DNA of 64,000 nucleotides from Mesorhizobium terrae (GTDB lineage: Bacteria > Pseudomonadota > Alphaproteobacteria > Rhizobiales > Rhizobiaceae). Positions 33,788-40,723 of the stretch are shown here, piece after piece (position 1 is the first letter of the stretch; the number at the start of each line of letters is the position of its first letter). Location of the stretch: the NCBI RefSeq assembly GCF_008727715.1, contig NZ_CP044218.1:3365501-3429500 (forward strand). Reading direction: 5' to 3'. Position numbers and translations under genes: made by a program. The notes under the pieces are model-generated. The model saw nothing but the letters and a program-made list of their open reading frames with translations. It did no database searches and had not been told where the DNA came from.

Positions 33788-34540
33788 TCAGTGCCGGATC
33801 TGTTTCAGGAAGGCCTGGGTTCTTGCCTCGCGAGGAGAGAGTATCAGCTCCCGCGCCGGCCCCTGCTCGACGATGGTGCCACCGTCGAGGAACATGACCC
33901 GGTCGGCGATGTCGCGGGCAAACGCGATCTCGTGGGTGACGATCAGCATGGTGCGCCCCTCGGCGGCCAGCTCCTCCATCACCTTCAGCACTTCATGCAC
34001 CAGCTCCGGATCGAGCGCGGAGGTCGGTTCGTCGAACAGCATCAGCTTGGGTTTCTGCGCCAGTGCCCGGGCAATCGCCACACGCTGCTGCTGACCACCG
34101 GAGAGCTCCAGCGGCGACGCATCGGCGCGATGGGTCATATGGACCTTGGCGAGCATTTCCAGCGCCAGCTCATGCGCTTCCCTTGCCGAAAGTCCGCGCA
34201 CCTTGCGGGCGGCGATCGCCACGTTCTCCGTCACCGAAAGGTGCGGCCAGAGATTGAAAAGCTGGAACACCATGCCCATTTCGGCCCGCTGCGGCGCGAG
34301 CTGACGATCGCTCATCGCCCGCCCGAGCTTGACGCCGATCCGCTCGCCATCCAGGTGGATTTCGCCGGCATTCGGCTTTTCGAGGAAGTTCAGGCAGAGC
34401 AGGCAGGTGGATTTTCCCGACCCCGAAGGGCCGATCAGCGCGATCTTCTCGCCGGCGGTCACCTCGAAATCCATTCCCTTCAGAACCTCGACCAGTCCGT
34501 AATTCTTGCGCAGGCCCGTGACGCTCAGCAGCGGGTTCAT
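33788..34540 (-). CDS. Polar amino-acid ABC transporter ATP-binding protein
   Basis: A 250-residue ABC ATPase: Walker A GPSGSGKST, Q-loop MVFQLFNLWPH, signature LSGGQQQRVAIARAL, Walker B LMLFDEPTSALDPE and the H-loop IVTHEIAFA. It energises the two permeases. I chose ATG 34540 (MNPLLSVTGLRK), which has GGGGAAC at fair spacing; ATG 34561 is an in-frame alternative. A long perfect hairpin separates it from the upstream binding-protein gene. Confidence 0.95.
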   Translation of the reverse strand: MNPLLSVTGLRKNYGLVEVLKGMDFEVTAGEKIALIGPSGSGKSTCLLCLNFLEKPNAGEIHLDGERIGVKLGRAMSDRQLAPQRAEMGMVFQLFNLWPHLSVTENVAIAARKVRGLSAREAHELALEMLAKVHMTHRADASPLELSGGQQQRVAIARALAQKPKLMLFDEPTSALDPELVHEVLKVMEELAAEGRTMLIVTHEIAFARDIADRVMFLDGGTIVEQGPARELILSPREARTQAFLKQIRH

Positions 34541-34567
34541 GCCGTTCCCCATTTTTGTCATTGAACA

Positions 34568-34619
34568 GGGCGCGTTGAGATTCAGGTGATGCCGGCCTGG
34601 CCTGAATCTCAACGCGCCC
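34568..34619 (-). repeat. Long perfect hairpin inside the ABC operon
   Basis: A perfect 19-bp inverted repeat, GGGCGCGTTGAGATTCAGG and its complement, around a 14-base spacer, between the binding-protein and ATPase genes. A related word (TTGAATCTCAACGC) ends the intergenic repeat near 15815. There is no T run on the minus strand, so it looks like an mRNA-processing/stabilising or REP-type element rather than a terminator. Confidence 0.8.
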
Positions 34620-34667
34620 GGGCTTGAATCGGGGCAGAGGCGGCGGCCTCTGCCCCGGATCGAAGCG

Positions 34668-35549
34668 TCAGCCACCCGCCTTGCAGGAGGGCAGCTTGTA
34701 GTCGGCGGGGCGATCGACGCCGGCGCGGAAGTTCTCGCCGGCGGGCCTGTACCAGACATCGGCGGCCAGGCCGTAGCGGGCGCCTATCTCCTTCATCTCG
34801 CAGCCTTTCCACATGCCGCCGATGATGGCGTCCACCTTCTGGCGCAGATCGTCGTTCTTCTTGTTGAAGCCGTAGACGACCTGGCCGAGACCGGTGAGCA
34901 AGGGGAAATCCGCATTGCTGTCGGTGAAGGCGAGGAACTGCATGTTCCATTCGGGGTTTTTCTTGATCGCATACGACACGACGGGAGGATCGCCGATCAC
35001 GGCGTCGATGCGGCCCGCGATCAGGTCGCGCACGGCGGCGTCGGAGGTGTCGTAGAGAGAAAGCTCGAGGCCTTTGATCTTCTTGAGCTCCGGCACGAAG
35101 GAAAAGCCGGTGATGGTTCCGACCTTCTTGCCTTCGAGGTCGGACAGCTTGTCCCAGTTCGTCTTCGACGACTGCATGATGCCGTTCTTGAAGTAATGGA
35201 TCGGCTCGGAAAGCGTCATGATCTTGGTGCGCTTTTCCGTCCAGCCCATGGTGCCGAGCATGACGTCGACGCGGCCCGCTTCCACCGAAGCGATGGTGCC
35301 GGACCATTCCATCAGCGCCGGCTGGAGCTTGAGTCCCAGCTTGTCGGCGATCTTCTGCATGATCTCGCCGTCATAGCCGATCATCTTGCCGTCCTGCCAA
35401 CCGGAACCCGGCATGTCGCCAGTGAAGGCGACGGTCAGCTTGCCCTGCTCGACCAGTTCGAAAGCCTGCGCCAAGGGCGAGAATGCCAAGAAGCTCCCGC
35501 CTGCCAGCAGCGCACACACCGCCAGCCTTCTCGAAAGAGAAAGTGCCAT
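34668..35549 (-). CDS. Polar amino-acid ABC transporter substrate-binding protein
   Basis: A 293-residue periplasmic SBP_bac_3 protein. A signal peptide ends after SPLAQA; the mature part has TVAFTGDMPGSGWQDGKMIG, YDGEIMQKIADKLGLKLQPA and the cleft motif GRVDVMLGTMGWTEKRTKIM. It is the first gene of the minus-strand operon that continues through the ATPase, permeases, amidotransferase-RidA fusion and oxidase. The ligand cannot be deduced; the operon suggests an amino acid or gamma-glutamyl/amine compound. Confidence 0.94.
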   Translation of the reverse strand: MALSLSRRLAVCALLAGGSFLAFSPLAQAFELVEQGKLTVAFTGDMPGSGWQDGKMIGYDGEIMQKIADKLGLKLQPALMEWSGTIASVEAGRVDVMLGTMGWTEKRTKIMTLSEPIHYFKNGIMQSSKTNWDKLSDLEGKKVGTITGFSFVPELKKIKGLELSLYDTSDAAVRDLIAGRIDAVIGDPPVVSYAIKKNPEWNMQFLAFTDSNADFPLLTGLGQVVYGFNKKNDDLRQKVDAIIGGMWKGCEMKEIGARYGLAADVWYRPAGENFRAGVDRPADYKLPSCKAGG

Positions 35550-35720
35550 TTGTTCGATCCTTGAAATTATTGGTTCCCCTATCCGGCAGTCCTTGTTGCT
35601 CCGGATATCGCGTTTAACGAGGGGCAGTCTGGCATCGAAGACGAGGGCTGAATTGTAAAAAAAAGACTTTTTCTTTGAAAATCGGCGCGGTCATCCTATC
35701 GTGCGAGGAGGGGGGTAACC

Positions 35721-36785
35721 ATGACCGTTGAGGACAGTGCTCCAAGCACGCAGAGCGAGGCGGACTATGTCCGCTGGCTCGATGCCCTCTGGGCGGAAAG
35801 GCTGCTTTCGGCGCGCGAGCACAAGCCTGATATTTCCATCGGCATTCTGCTTTGGCCGACCTTTCCCATGATGTCGCTGACCGGCGTCGTAGAGCCCTTG
35901 CGCCATGCTGCGGATTTCGCCGACAATTCCCGCCCGCTCCACTGCCGCTGGTCGATCATGGGCAAGCCGGGCGTTGCCACTGCTGCAAGCTGCGGTATTC
36001 GCGTGCAGGCAGACGCGCCCTACATCAACCCGACTGACTTCGATTATATCGTTGCTATCGGCGGCCTGCTGCCGCATTTGCGAACCGCGCCCGCCTCGCA
36101 CCGCGACTATATTCGCGTCGCGGCGGCGGCGGGTGTTCCCGTCATCGGTGTCTGCACTGGCGCCTTCGTTCTGGCGCAGGAAGGATTGCTCGCCGGTCGC
36201 AAGGCCGCGATCCATCCCTTCCACGCCGAGGACTTCCGCCTTGCCTTTCCCCGCCAGGCCTTGTCGGTTCGCGACGATTTCCTGATCGAGAATGGCAGGA
36301 TCACGGTGCCCGGCGGCATTTCCATTCTCTCGCTGATGACCGAACTGATCCGCAACCATTGCGGGCCGGATCGGGCTGCGAAAGCCGTTCACCAGCTTTC
36401 ATTGACCGAGCAGAAAACGCTGAGCGTCTTCGATCACGAGCGCGCCCATTCGTACCGCTACGCCGTCGACACCCGCATCCAGCGAGCCATCGTGCTGATC
36501 GAAAGCCGCAAGGGCCGCGATATGTCGCCGGAACTGGCCGCAGATACCGTAGGCCTTTCGCCACGCCAGTTCGCACGCCTGTTCCAGAAGCACGTTGGAA
36601 TGACCCCCAAACGCTTCATTCTGGAGACCCGGCTGCGGTACGCACGCTTTCTCGTGGAAAACAGCACGCTGCCCATCACGGCGATTGCCCTCGAAACCGG
36701 CTTCTCGGATTCAGCGCATCTGGCGACGGCTTTTCGGCAAAAGTACCAAGTTTCCCCAAGTGCGTTCCGATATCGGCACGGGTAG
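35721..36785 (+). CDS. GlxA-type regulator: DJ-1/PfpI-like domain + AraC HTH
   Basis: A 354-residue GlxA-family regulator. The N-terminal amidotransferase-like (DJ-1/PfpI) sensing domain (about 38-205) carries VPVIGVCTGAFVLAQEGLLA with a nucleophile-elbow cysteine, and the C-terminal AraC double HTH (about 250-350) has MSPELAADTVGLSPRQFARL and TAIALETGFSDSAHLATAFR. Relatives such as GbdR, CdhR and ArgR of Pseudomonas control catabolism of betaine, carnitine and arginine. It is divergent from the transporter operon, 171 bases apart, so it is likely its activator. The 3' end abuts a decayed transposase. Confidence 0.93.
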   Translation: MTVEDSAPSTQSEADYVRWLDALWAERLLSAREHKPDISIGILLWPTFPMMSLTGVVEPLRHAADFADNSRPLHCRWSIMGKPGVATAASCGIRVQADAPYINPTDFDYIVAIGGLLPHLRTAPASHRDYIRVAAAAGVPVIGVCTGAFVLAQEGLLAGRKAAIHPFHAEDFRLAFPRQALSVRDDFLIENGRITVPGGISILSLMTELIRNHCGPDRAAKAVHQLSLTEQKTLSVFDHERAHSYRYAVDTRIQRAIVLIESRKGRDMSPELAADTVGLSPRQFARLFQKHVGMTPKRFILETRLRYARFLVENSTLPITAIALETGFSDSAHLATAFRQKYQVSPSAFRYRHG

Positions 36786-36816
36786 CGCATGCATGGTCGC
36801 GCGGTCGCAAGAGATT

Positions 36817-37085
36817 TCGGGACGGCAGGTCGCAGAACTGGCTTCTGTCATCGGTGAGAACCGTTTGGATGTCATAGGCACTGATGCGATCAGAGCCTTG
36901 ATGAACGTGGCGGCTGTACGGACATTGGCACCTGTCCAAAGGTGTCAAAGGTGAACTCGGACAGCCGGTCGATAAGCGACGAAGAAATAGAGCTTTCGCG
37001 GTAGGCACTTCAGCGATGTCTATGTGGAGATATTCGATCGGATAGCGTTAACTTCTTCCTGCGCTTTGTTGTCCTCGGGCAGAAG
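36817..37085 (-). pseudogene. Decayed IS481-family transposase fragment
   Basis: On the minus strand, pieces of a DDE transposase are readable only across several frames: LPEDNKAQEEVN, then YPIEYLHIDIAEV, KLYFFVA, IDRLSEFTF, AATFIKALIASVP and YDIQTVLTDD. These follow the order of the IS481 catalytic core (typical YLHIDIAEVRTEEGKLYLF and HTVLTDNG). At least three frameshifts and loss of both ends make it inactive. A CDKNINRFGGRKGAE stretch around 37165-37210 may be the preceding segment. No terminal inverted repeats were found. Confidence 0.75.
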
Positions 37086-37236
37086 GCTGGCCCCAATACT
37101 GGGTCCTGAACAAAGCGGCCGCTTACTGATCCGTTCGACTGTAAGCAGAAGGACCACTCTCGGCTCCTTTTCGGCCGCCGAACCTGTTGATGTTTTTGTC
37201 GCATTGCACAAAACTCCAGGCGGAGCAGGATGAGGC

Positions 37237-37839
37237 ATGCGAGGCGCGGCCCTTACCGTATTGGTCATCGACGAGAATCGGCTCCGAGCCTCGATCATCG
37301 AGGCAGGGCTGCGCGAGGCTGGTCACACCGAGGTGGTGCTTGTCGACGATGTGACCGGCATCGCCGCCCGCATCGCGGCACTTGAGCCGGATGTGATCGT
37401 CATCGACATCGAGAATCCCAACCGGGACATGTTGGAGAACATGTTCCAGCTCTCGCGTGCGGTGAAGCGACCCATTGCCATGTTCGTCGATCGCTCCGAC
37501 ACCGCTTGGATCGAGGCGGCGGTGGATGCCGGCGTCTCGGCCTATGTCGTTGACGGCCTGAAGAAGGAGAGGGTGAAGCCGATCCTCGACATGGCGATCA
37601 GCCGCTTTAATGCGTTTTCGCGGATGGAACGCGAACTCGAGGAAGCGCGCACCGAACTGGAAAGCCGCAAGACGGTTGAGCGCGCCAAGGGCATCCTCAT
37701 GAAATCGCGCGGGCTCTCCGAGCAGGAATCTTACGCCCTACTGCGCAAGACCGCCATGAACCAGAACCGCAAGATCAGTGACGTGGCGCAGGCCCTGGTT
37801 ACAACCGCGGGCCTGCTGGGCGCTGGAGACGATCAATGA
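37237..37839 (+). CDS. nasT: NasT, ANTAR-domain antiterminator of nitrate assimilation
   Basis: A 200-residue regulator: an N-terminal receiver-like domain with D57 at the phosphoacceptor position (VIVIDIENP), then a coiled linker and a C-terminal ANTAR RNA-binding domain (KTVERAKGILMKSRGLSEQE, SYALLRKTAMNQNRKISDVA). NasT binds two-hairpin leader RNAs and prevents termination; NasS holds it inactive until nitrate or nitrite binds. The gene overlaps nasS by four bases, and a matching leader RNA sits upstream of narK in this window. Start ATG 37237 with CGGAGCAGGA upstream; an ANTAR protein of this size is normal. Confidence 0.94.
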   Translation: MRGAALTVLVIDENRLRASIIEAGLREAGHTEVVLVDDVTGIAARIAALEPDVIVIDIENPNRDMLENMFQLSRAVKRPIAMFVDRSDTAWIEAAVDAGVSAYVVDGLKKERVKPILDMAISRFNAFSRMERELEEARTELESRKTVERAKGILMKSRGLSEQESYALLRKTAMNQNRKISDVAQALVTTAGLLGAGDDQ

Positions 37840-39074
37840 GCCCGGCCCATCAGATATCCGCTGGCTTCCTGCCGCTGCTCGACAGTGCCGTGCTGGTTGC
37901 TGCACGCGAACTGGGTTTCGCGGCCGACGAAGGCATCGACCTCGTTCTCACCAGGGAGAATTCCTGGGCAAGCATCCGCGATCGGCTCGCCGTCGGCCAT
38001 TTCAACGTCGCGCATATGCTGGCACCGATGCCGATCGCCTGCAATCTGGGCCTGACACCGCTCGCCGCGCGCACCATAGCGCCGATGGCGCTTGGCCTGG
38101 GCGGCAATGCGGTGACCGTCTCGCGCGACCTTTGGGACGAGATGTTGGCGCAGGATGCGGCCTCGGATTTCGACCCCCGATCCACCGGGGCAGCGCTGGC
38201 GGCCGTCGTGGTGCACCGCAAGGCGGCGGGCGGGTCGCCGCTGCGCTTCGGCGTCGTGCATCCCCATTCGGGCCATAACTACGAATTGCGCTACTGGTTT
38301 GCTGCCTGCGGCGTCGACCCTGATCGCGATATCGAGATCATCATCGTGCCGCCATCCTTCATGGCCGATGCACTCGGCGCCCGGCGCATCGACGGCTATT
38401 GCGTCGGTGAACCCTGGAACACGGCGGCGGTGGCGAAGGGCGTCGGACGCATCGTCACCACCAAGGCCAGGATATGGCGTTCCAGTCCGGAAAAGGTGCT
38501 GGGTGTCGCTGCCGAGTGGGCGGAGGCAGAGCCCGAGGCGCTGTCGGCGCTTTTGCGAGCTCTTTACCGCGCCGCCGCCTGGAGCGGCGACAGCGGCAAC
38601 CATGGCGAGCTGGCGGAACTGATGGCCGGGCCTGCTTATGTCGATTGTCCAGTCGAATGGCTGAAGCCGGCGCTCTCCGGACTGATCCAGACCGGCGACG
38701 GTGGCGAGGTTGTGACACCGGATTTCTTCGTGCCCCATGCCAAGGCCGCCACCTTTCCCTGGAAGAGCCACGCGCTCTGGTTCTACAGCCAGATGGCCCG
38801 CTGGGGACAGATCGAGGCCAACCCGGCCAACGAAGCGATCGCGCGCGAAACCTATCGTCCTGACCTCTACCGGCAGGCCTTGCGAGATGTTGGCGTGGCG
38901 TTGCCGGGAGCGAACGCCAAGGTCGAAGGTGCACTGGTCACCGAGACGCCGGTCGGTTCGGCCGGCGCCAGCCTCATTCTCGGACCGGACGGCTTCTTCG
39001 ATGGGGCGGTGTTCGATCCCGACCGCGTCGGGGACTACATTCAAGGCCAGCTTCTCGCCGAGCCAAAAGCCTAG
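37836..39074 (+). CDS. nasS: NasS, cytoplasmic nitrate/nitrite sensor
   Basis: A 412-residue protein resembling NrtA/CmpA nitrate-binding proteins (SAGFLPLLDSAVLVAARELG, NVAHMLAPMPIACNLGL, FGVVHPHSGHNYELRYWFAA, GYCVGEPWNTAAVAKGVGRI) but without signal peptide or lipobox. That is the hallmark of NasS, the cytoplasmic sensor that sequesters NasT. It is coupled to nasT by a four-base overlap. Absence of adjacent NrtB/NrtC transporter genes supports the sensor call. It is followed by about 300 bases of regulatory sequence leading to narK. Confidence 0.93.
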   Translation: MSPAHQISAGFLPLLDSAVLVAARELGFAADEGIDLVLTRENSWASIRDRLAVGHFNVAHMLAPMPIACNLGLTPLAARTIAPMALGLGGNAVTVSRDLWDEMLAQDAASDFDPRSTGAALAAVVVHRKAAGGSPLRFGVVHPHSGHNYELRYWFAACGVDPDRDIEIIIVPPSFMADALGARRIDGYCVGEPWNTAAVAKGVGRIVTTKARIWRSSPEKVLGVAAEWAEAEPEALSALLRALYRAAAWSGDSGNHGELAELMAGPAYVDCPVEWLKPALSGLIQTGDGGEVVTPDFFVPHAKAATFPWKSHALWFYSQMARWGQIEANPANEAIARETYRPDLYRQALRDVGVALPGANAKVEGALVTETPVGSAGASLILGPDGFFDGAVFDPDRVGDYIQGQLLAEPKA

Positions 39075-39212
39075 GCGTTCTTTTGCGCTGCATCATTTTT
39101 GTGCATTGCGATATGCCATTTGCCGGAAGTTTTGCCAGCGCCGGACGATGCCACGCGCGTCGATAATGCCAATGATTGTTGATTTCATTGCATAAAACTC
39201 TGCCGATCAAAA

Positions 39213-39230
39213 CTGGCACGCATCCTGCTT
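39213..39230 (+). promoter_or_regulatory. Sigma-54 (RpoN) promoter of the nitrate assimilation operon
   Basis: CTGGCACGCATCCTGCTT has the -24 GG (39215-39216) and -12 GC (39227-39228) exactly ten bases apart, matching the TGGCACG-N4-TTGC consensus apart from C for T at the -12 block. The predicted transcript would start near 39240, at the base of the first regulatory hairpin. Nitrogen control through NtrC is implied, although no clear NtrC site was identified upstream. Confidence 0.8.
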
Positions 39231-39242
39231 TGTAACAAGCGA

Positions 39243-39286
39243 GGCCCAAGGCTGGGCCACGAATTCTGCGTCCAACGAAGGGCGCA
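39243..39286 (+). ncRNA. Two-hairpin ANTAR (NasT) target in the narK leader RNA
   Basis: Hairpin 1 (39243-39258) has stem GGCCC/GGGCC and hexaloop AAGGCT; hairpin 2 (39267-39286) has stem TGCGTCC/GGGCGCA and hexaloop AACGAA. Both loops have A at position 1 and G at position 4, the signature recognised by ANTAR domains, and they are eight bases apart. A terminator follows seven bases later. NasT binding should favour this fold and let transcription continue into narK. Confidence 0.85.
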
Positions 39287-39292
39287 CCAGGC

Positions 39293-39365
39293 AAGGCTGC
39301 CGTTCAGGTCACCACGCGATCCCGGATGTACGGACGCGCGGCCTGTTCGGCAGCCTTTTTGTTTT
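39293..39365 (+). terminator. Leader terminator controlled by NasT
   Basis: A 10-bp stem AAGGCTGCCG / CGGCAGCCTT with an inner CAGG/CCTG pairing, followed by TTTGTTTTC. It lies between the hexaloop hairpins and the narK start, so it would stop transcription unless antiterminated. Confidence 0.85.
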
Positions 39366-39408
39366 CAATCGCAGAGCGGCGCTTTCGATGCCGAACACGG
39401 AGCGAGCA

Positions 39409-40704
39409 ATGGGCGTATCTTTTCGACAAAGCCGGGATCCGGCAGCCACGCATGCGCTAACCCTATCCACGCTGTCGTTCACGGTGTGCTTTGCCGTGTG
39501 GACGATCTTTTCGATCATCGGCATACGCATCAAACAGGAGCTCGGGCTTTCCGAAACCGAATTCGGTCTGCTTGTCGGCACGCCGATCCTCTCCGGCTCG
39601 CTTGCCCGCATTATGCTTGGCGTGTGGACCGACCGTTTTGGCGGCCGTCTGGTCTATTCGGCAATCATGCTGGCGGCGGCGATCGCCACCTTTCTGCTGG
39701 CCTTCGCACATACTTACCCGCAGATGCTGATCGCAGCACTCGGCGTTGGTCTGGCGGGGGGTTCCTTCGCTGTCGGGGTTGCCTATGTTTCGCGCTTCTA
39801 CCCGGCTGAGAAGCAGGGCACGGCGCTCGGCATATTCGGCGTCGGCAATGTCGGCGCGGCAATCACGAAATTCCTGGCGCCCTTTGTGATGCTGGCCGTT
39901 GGCTGGCAGGACGTGGCGATCATCTGGGCGTCCGTGCTCGGCTTCATGGCGTGCATCTTCTGGTTCAGCGCCGAAGACGATCCGGTGATCCGGCAGCGGC
40001 GCGTCACCGGCGCCAATCCCCCACGCAACTTTCGGGCCGAATTCGAGCCCTTGAAGGATGTCCGCGTCTGGCGTTTCGCGCTCTACTATTTTTTCGTCTT
40101 CGGCGGCTTCGTCGCCCTGGCACTCTGGCTGCCGCGCTACCTGATCGGCGTCTACGGCTTCGACATTGCCACCGCAGGCATGGTTGGTGCCGCCTATTCG
40201 GTCCCGGCCTCGATCTTCCGCGCCTATGGCGGTGTGTTGTCGGACAGGATCGGCGCACGCACGGTGCTTTACTGGACCTTCGCCGTGTCGGCGGTGTGTT
40301 GCGCCGTGCTGGCCTTGCCCGCGGCGGATTTCACGGTGCGCGGCATCAGTGGTCCGGTCTCCTTTCATTTCGAGATCGGCTGGATCGCTTTCGTCGCCAT
40401 AGCCTTCGTGCTCGGCTTCTTCATGGCTGTCGGCAAGGCCGCGGTCTACAAGCACATCCCCGTCTACTATCCCGGCAATGTCGGTGCCGTCGGTGGCCTC
40501 GTCGGCATGATCGGCGGGCTCGGCGGCTTCGTCCTGCCGATCGCCTTCGGCGCGCTCAACGACCTGACCAACGTCTGGTCGAGCTGTTTCATGCTGCTTT
40601 TCGTCGTCGTGGCCGCATGCCTTGCCTGGATGCATCTCGCCATCCTTCGGATGGAGCAAGCACGCGCGCTGGCCGAACGGGCCACCGTCTCCCCAGCGGA
40701 ATAG
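39409..40704 (+). CDS. narK: NarK/NasA-type nitrate/nitrite MFS transporter
   Basis: A 431-residue MFS transporter of the nitrate/nitrite porter family with the signatures FAVWTIFSIIGIRIKQELGL, GIFGVGNVGAAITKFLAPFV and the second nitrate motif GNVGAVGGLVGMIGGLGGFV. It imports nitrate for assimilation, as the operon shows. I prefer the ATG at 39409 because GGAGCGAGCA precedes it; an in-frame ATG at 39388 lacks a ribosome-binding site. First gene after the NasT-controlled leader; nirB starts 19 bases after its stop. Confidence 0.92.
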   Translation: MGVSFRQSRDPAATHALTLSTLSFTVCFAVWTIFSIIGIRIKQELGLSETEFGLLVGTPILSGSLARIMLGVWTDRFGGRLVYSAIMLAAAIATFLLAFAHTYPQMLIAALGVGLAGGSFAVGVAYVSRFYPAEKQGTALGIFGVGNVGAAITKFLAPFVMLAVGWQDVAIIWASVLGFMACIFWFSAEDDPVIRQRRVTGANPPRNFRAEFEPLKDVRVWRFALYYFFVFGGFVALALWLPRYLIGVYGFDIATAGMVGAAYSVPASIFRAYGGVLSDRIGARTVLYWTFAVSAVCCAVLALPAADFTVRGISGPVSFHFEIGWIAFVAIAFVLGFFMAVGKAAVYKHIPVYYPGNVGAVGGLVGMIGGLGGFVLPIAFGALNDLTNVWSSCFMLLFVVVAACLAWMHLAILRMEQARALAERATVSPAE

Positions 40705-40723
40705 TCGAGTGGAGCCCCAGACT

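Noticed and set aside
37836..39074. NasS as the periplasmic binding protein of a nitrate ABC transporter
   Set aside because: No signal peptide or lipobox, no adjacent permease/ATPase genes, and it is coupled to the ANTAR regulator nasT.
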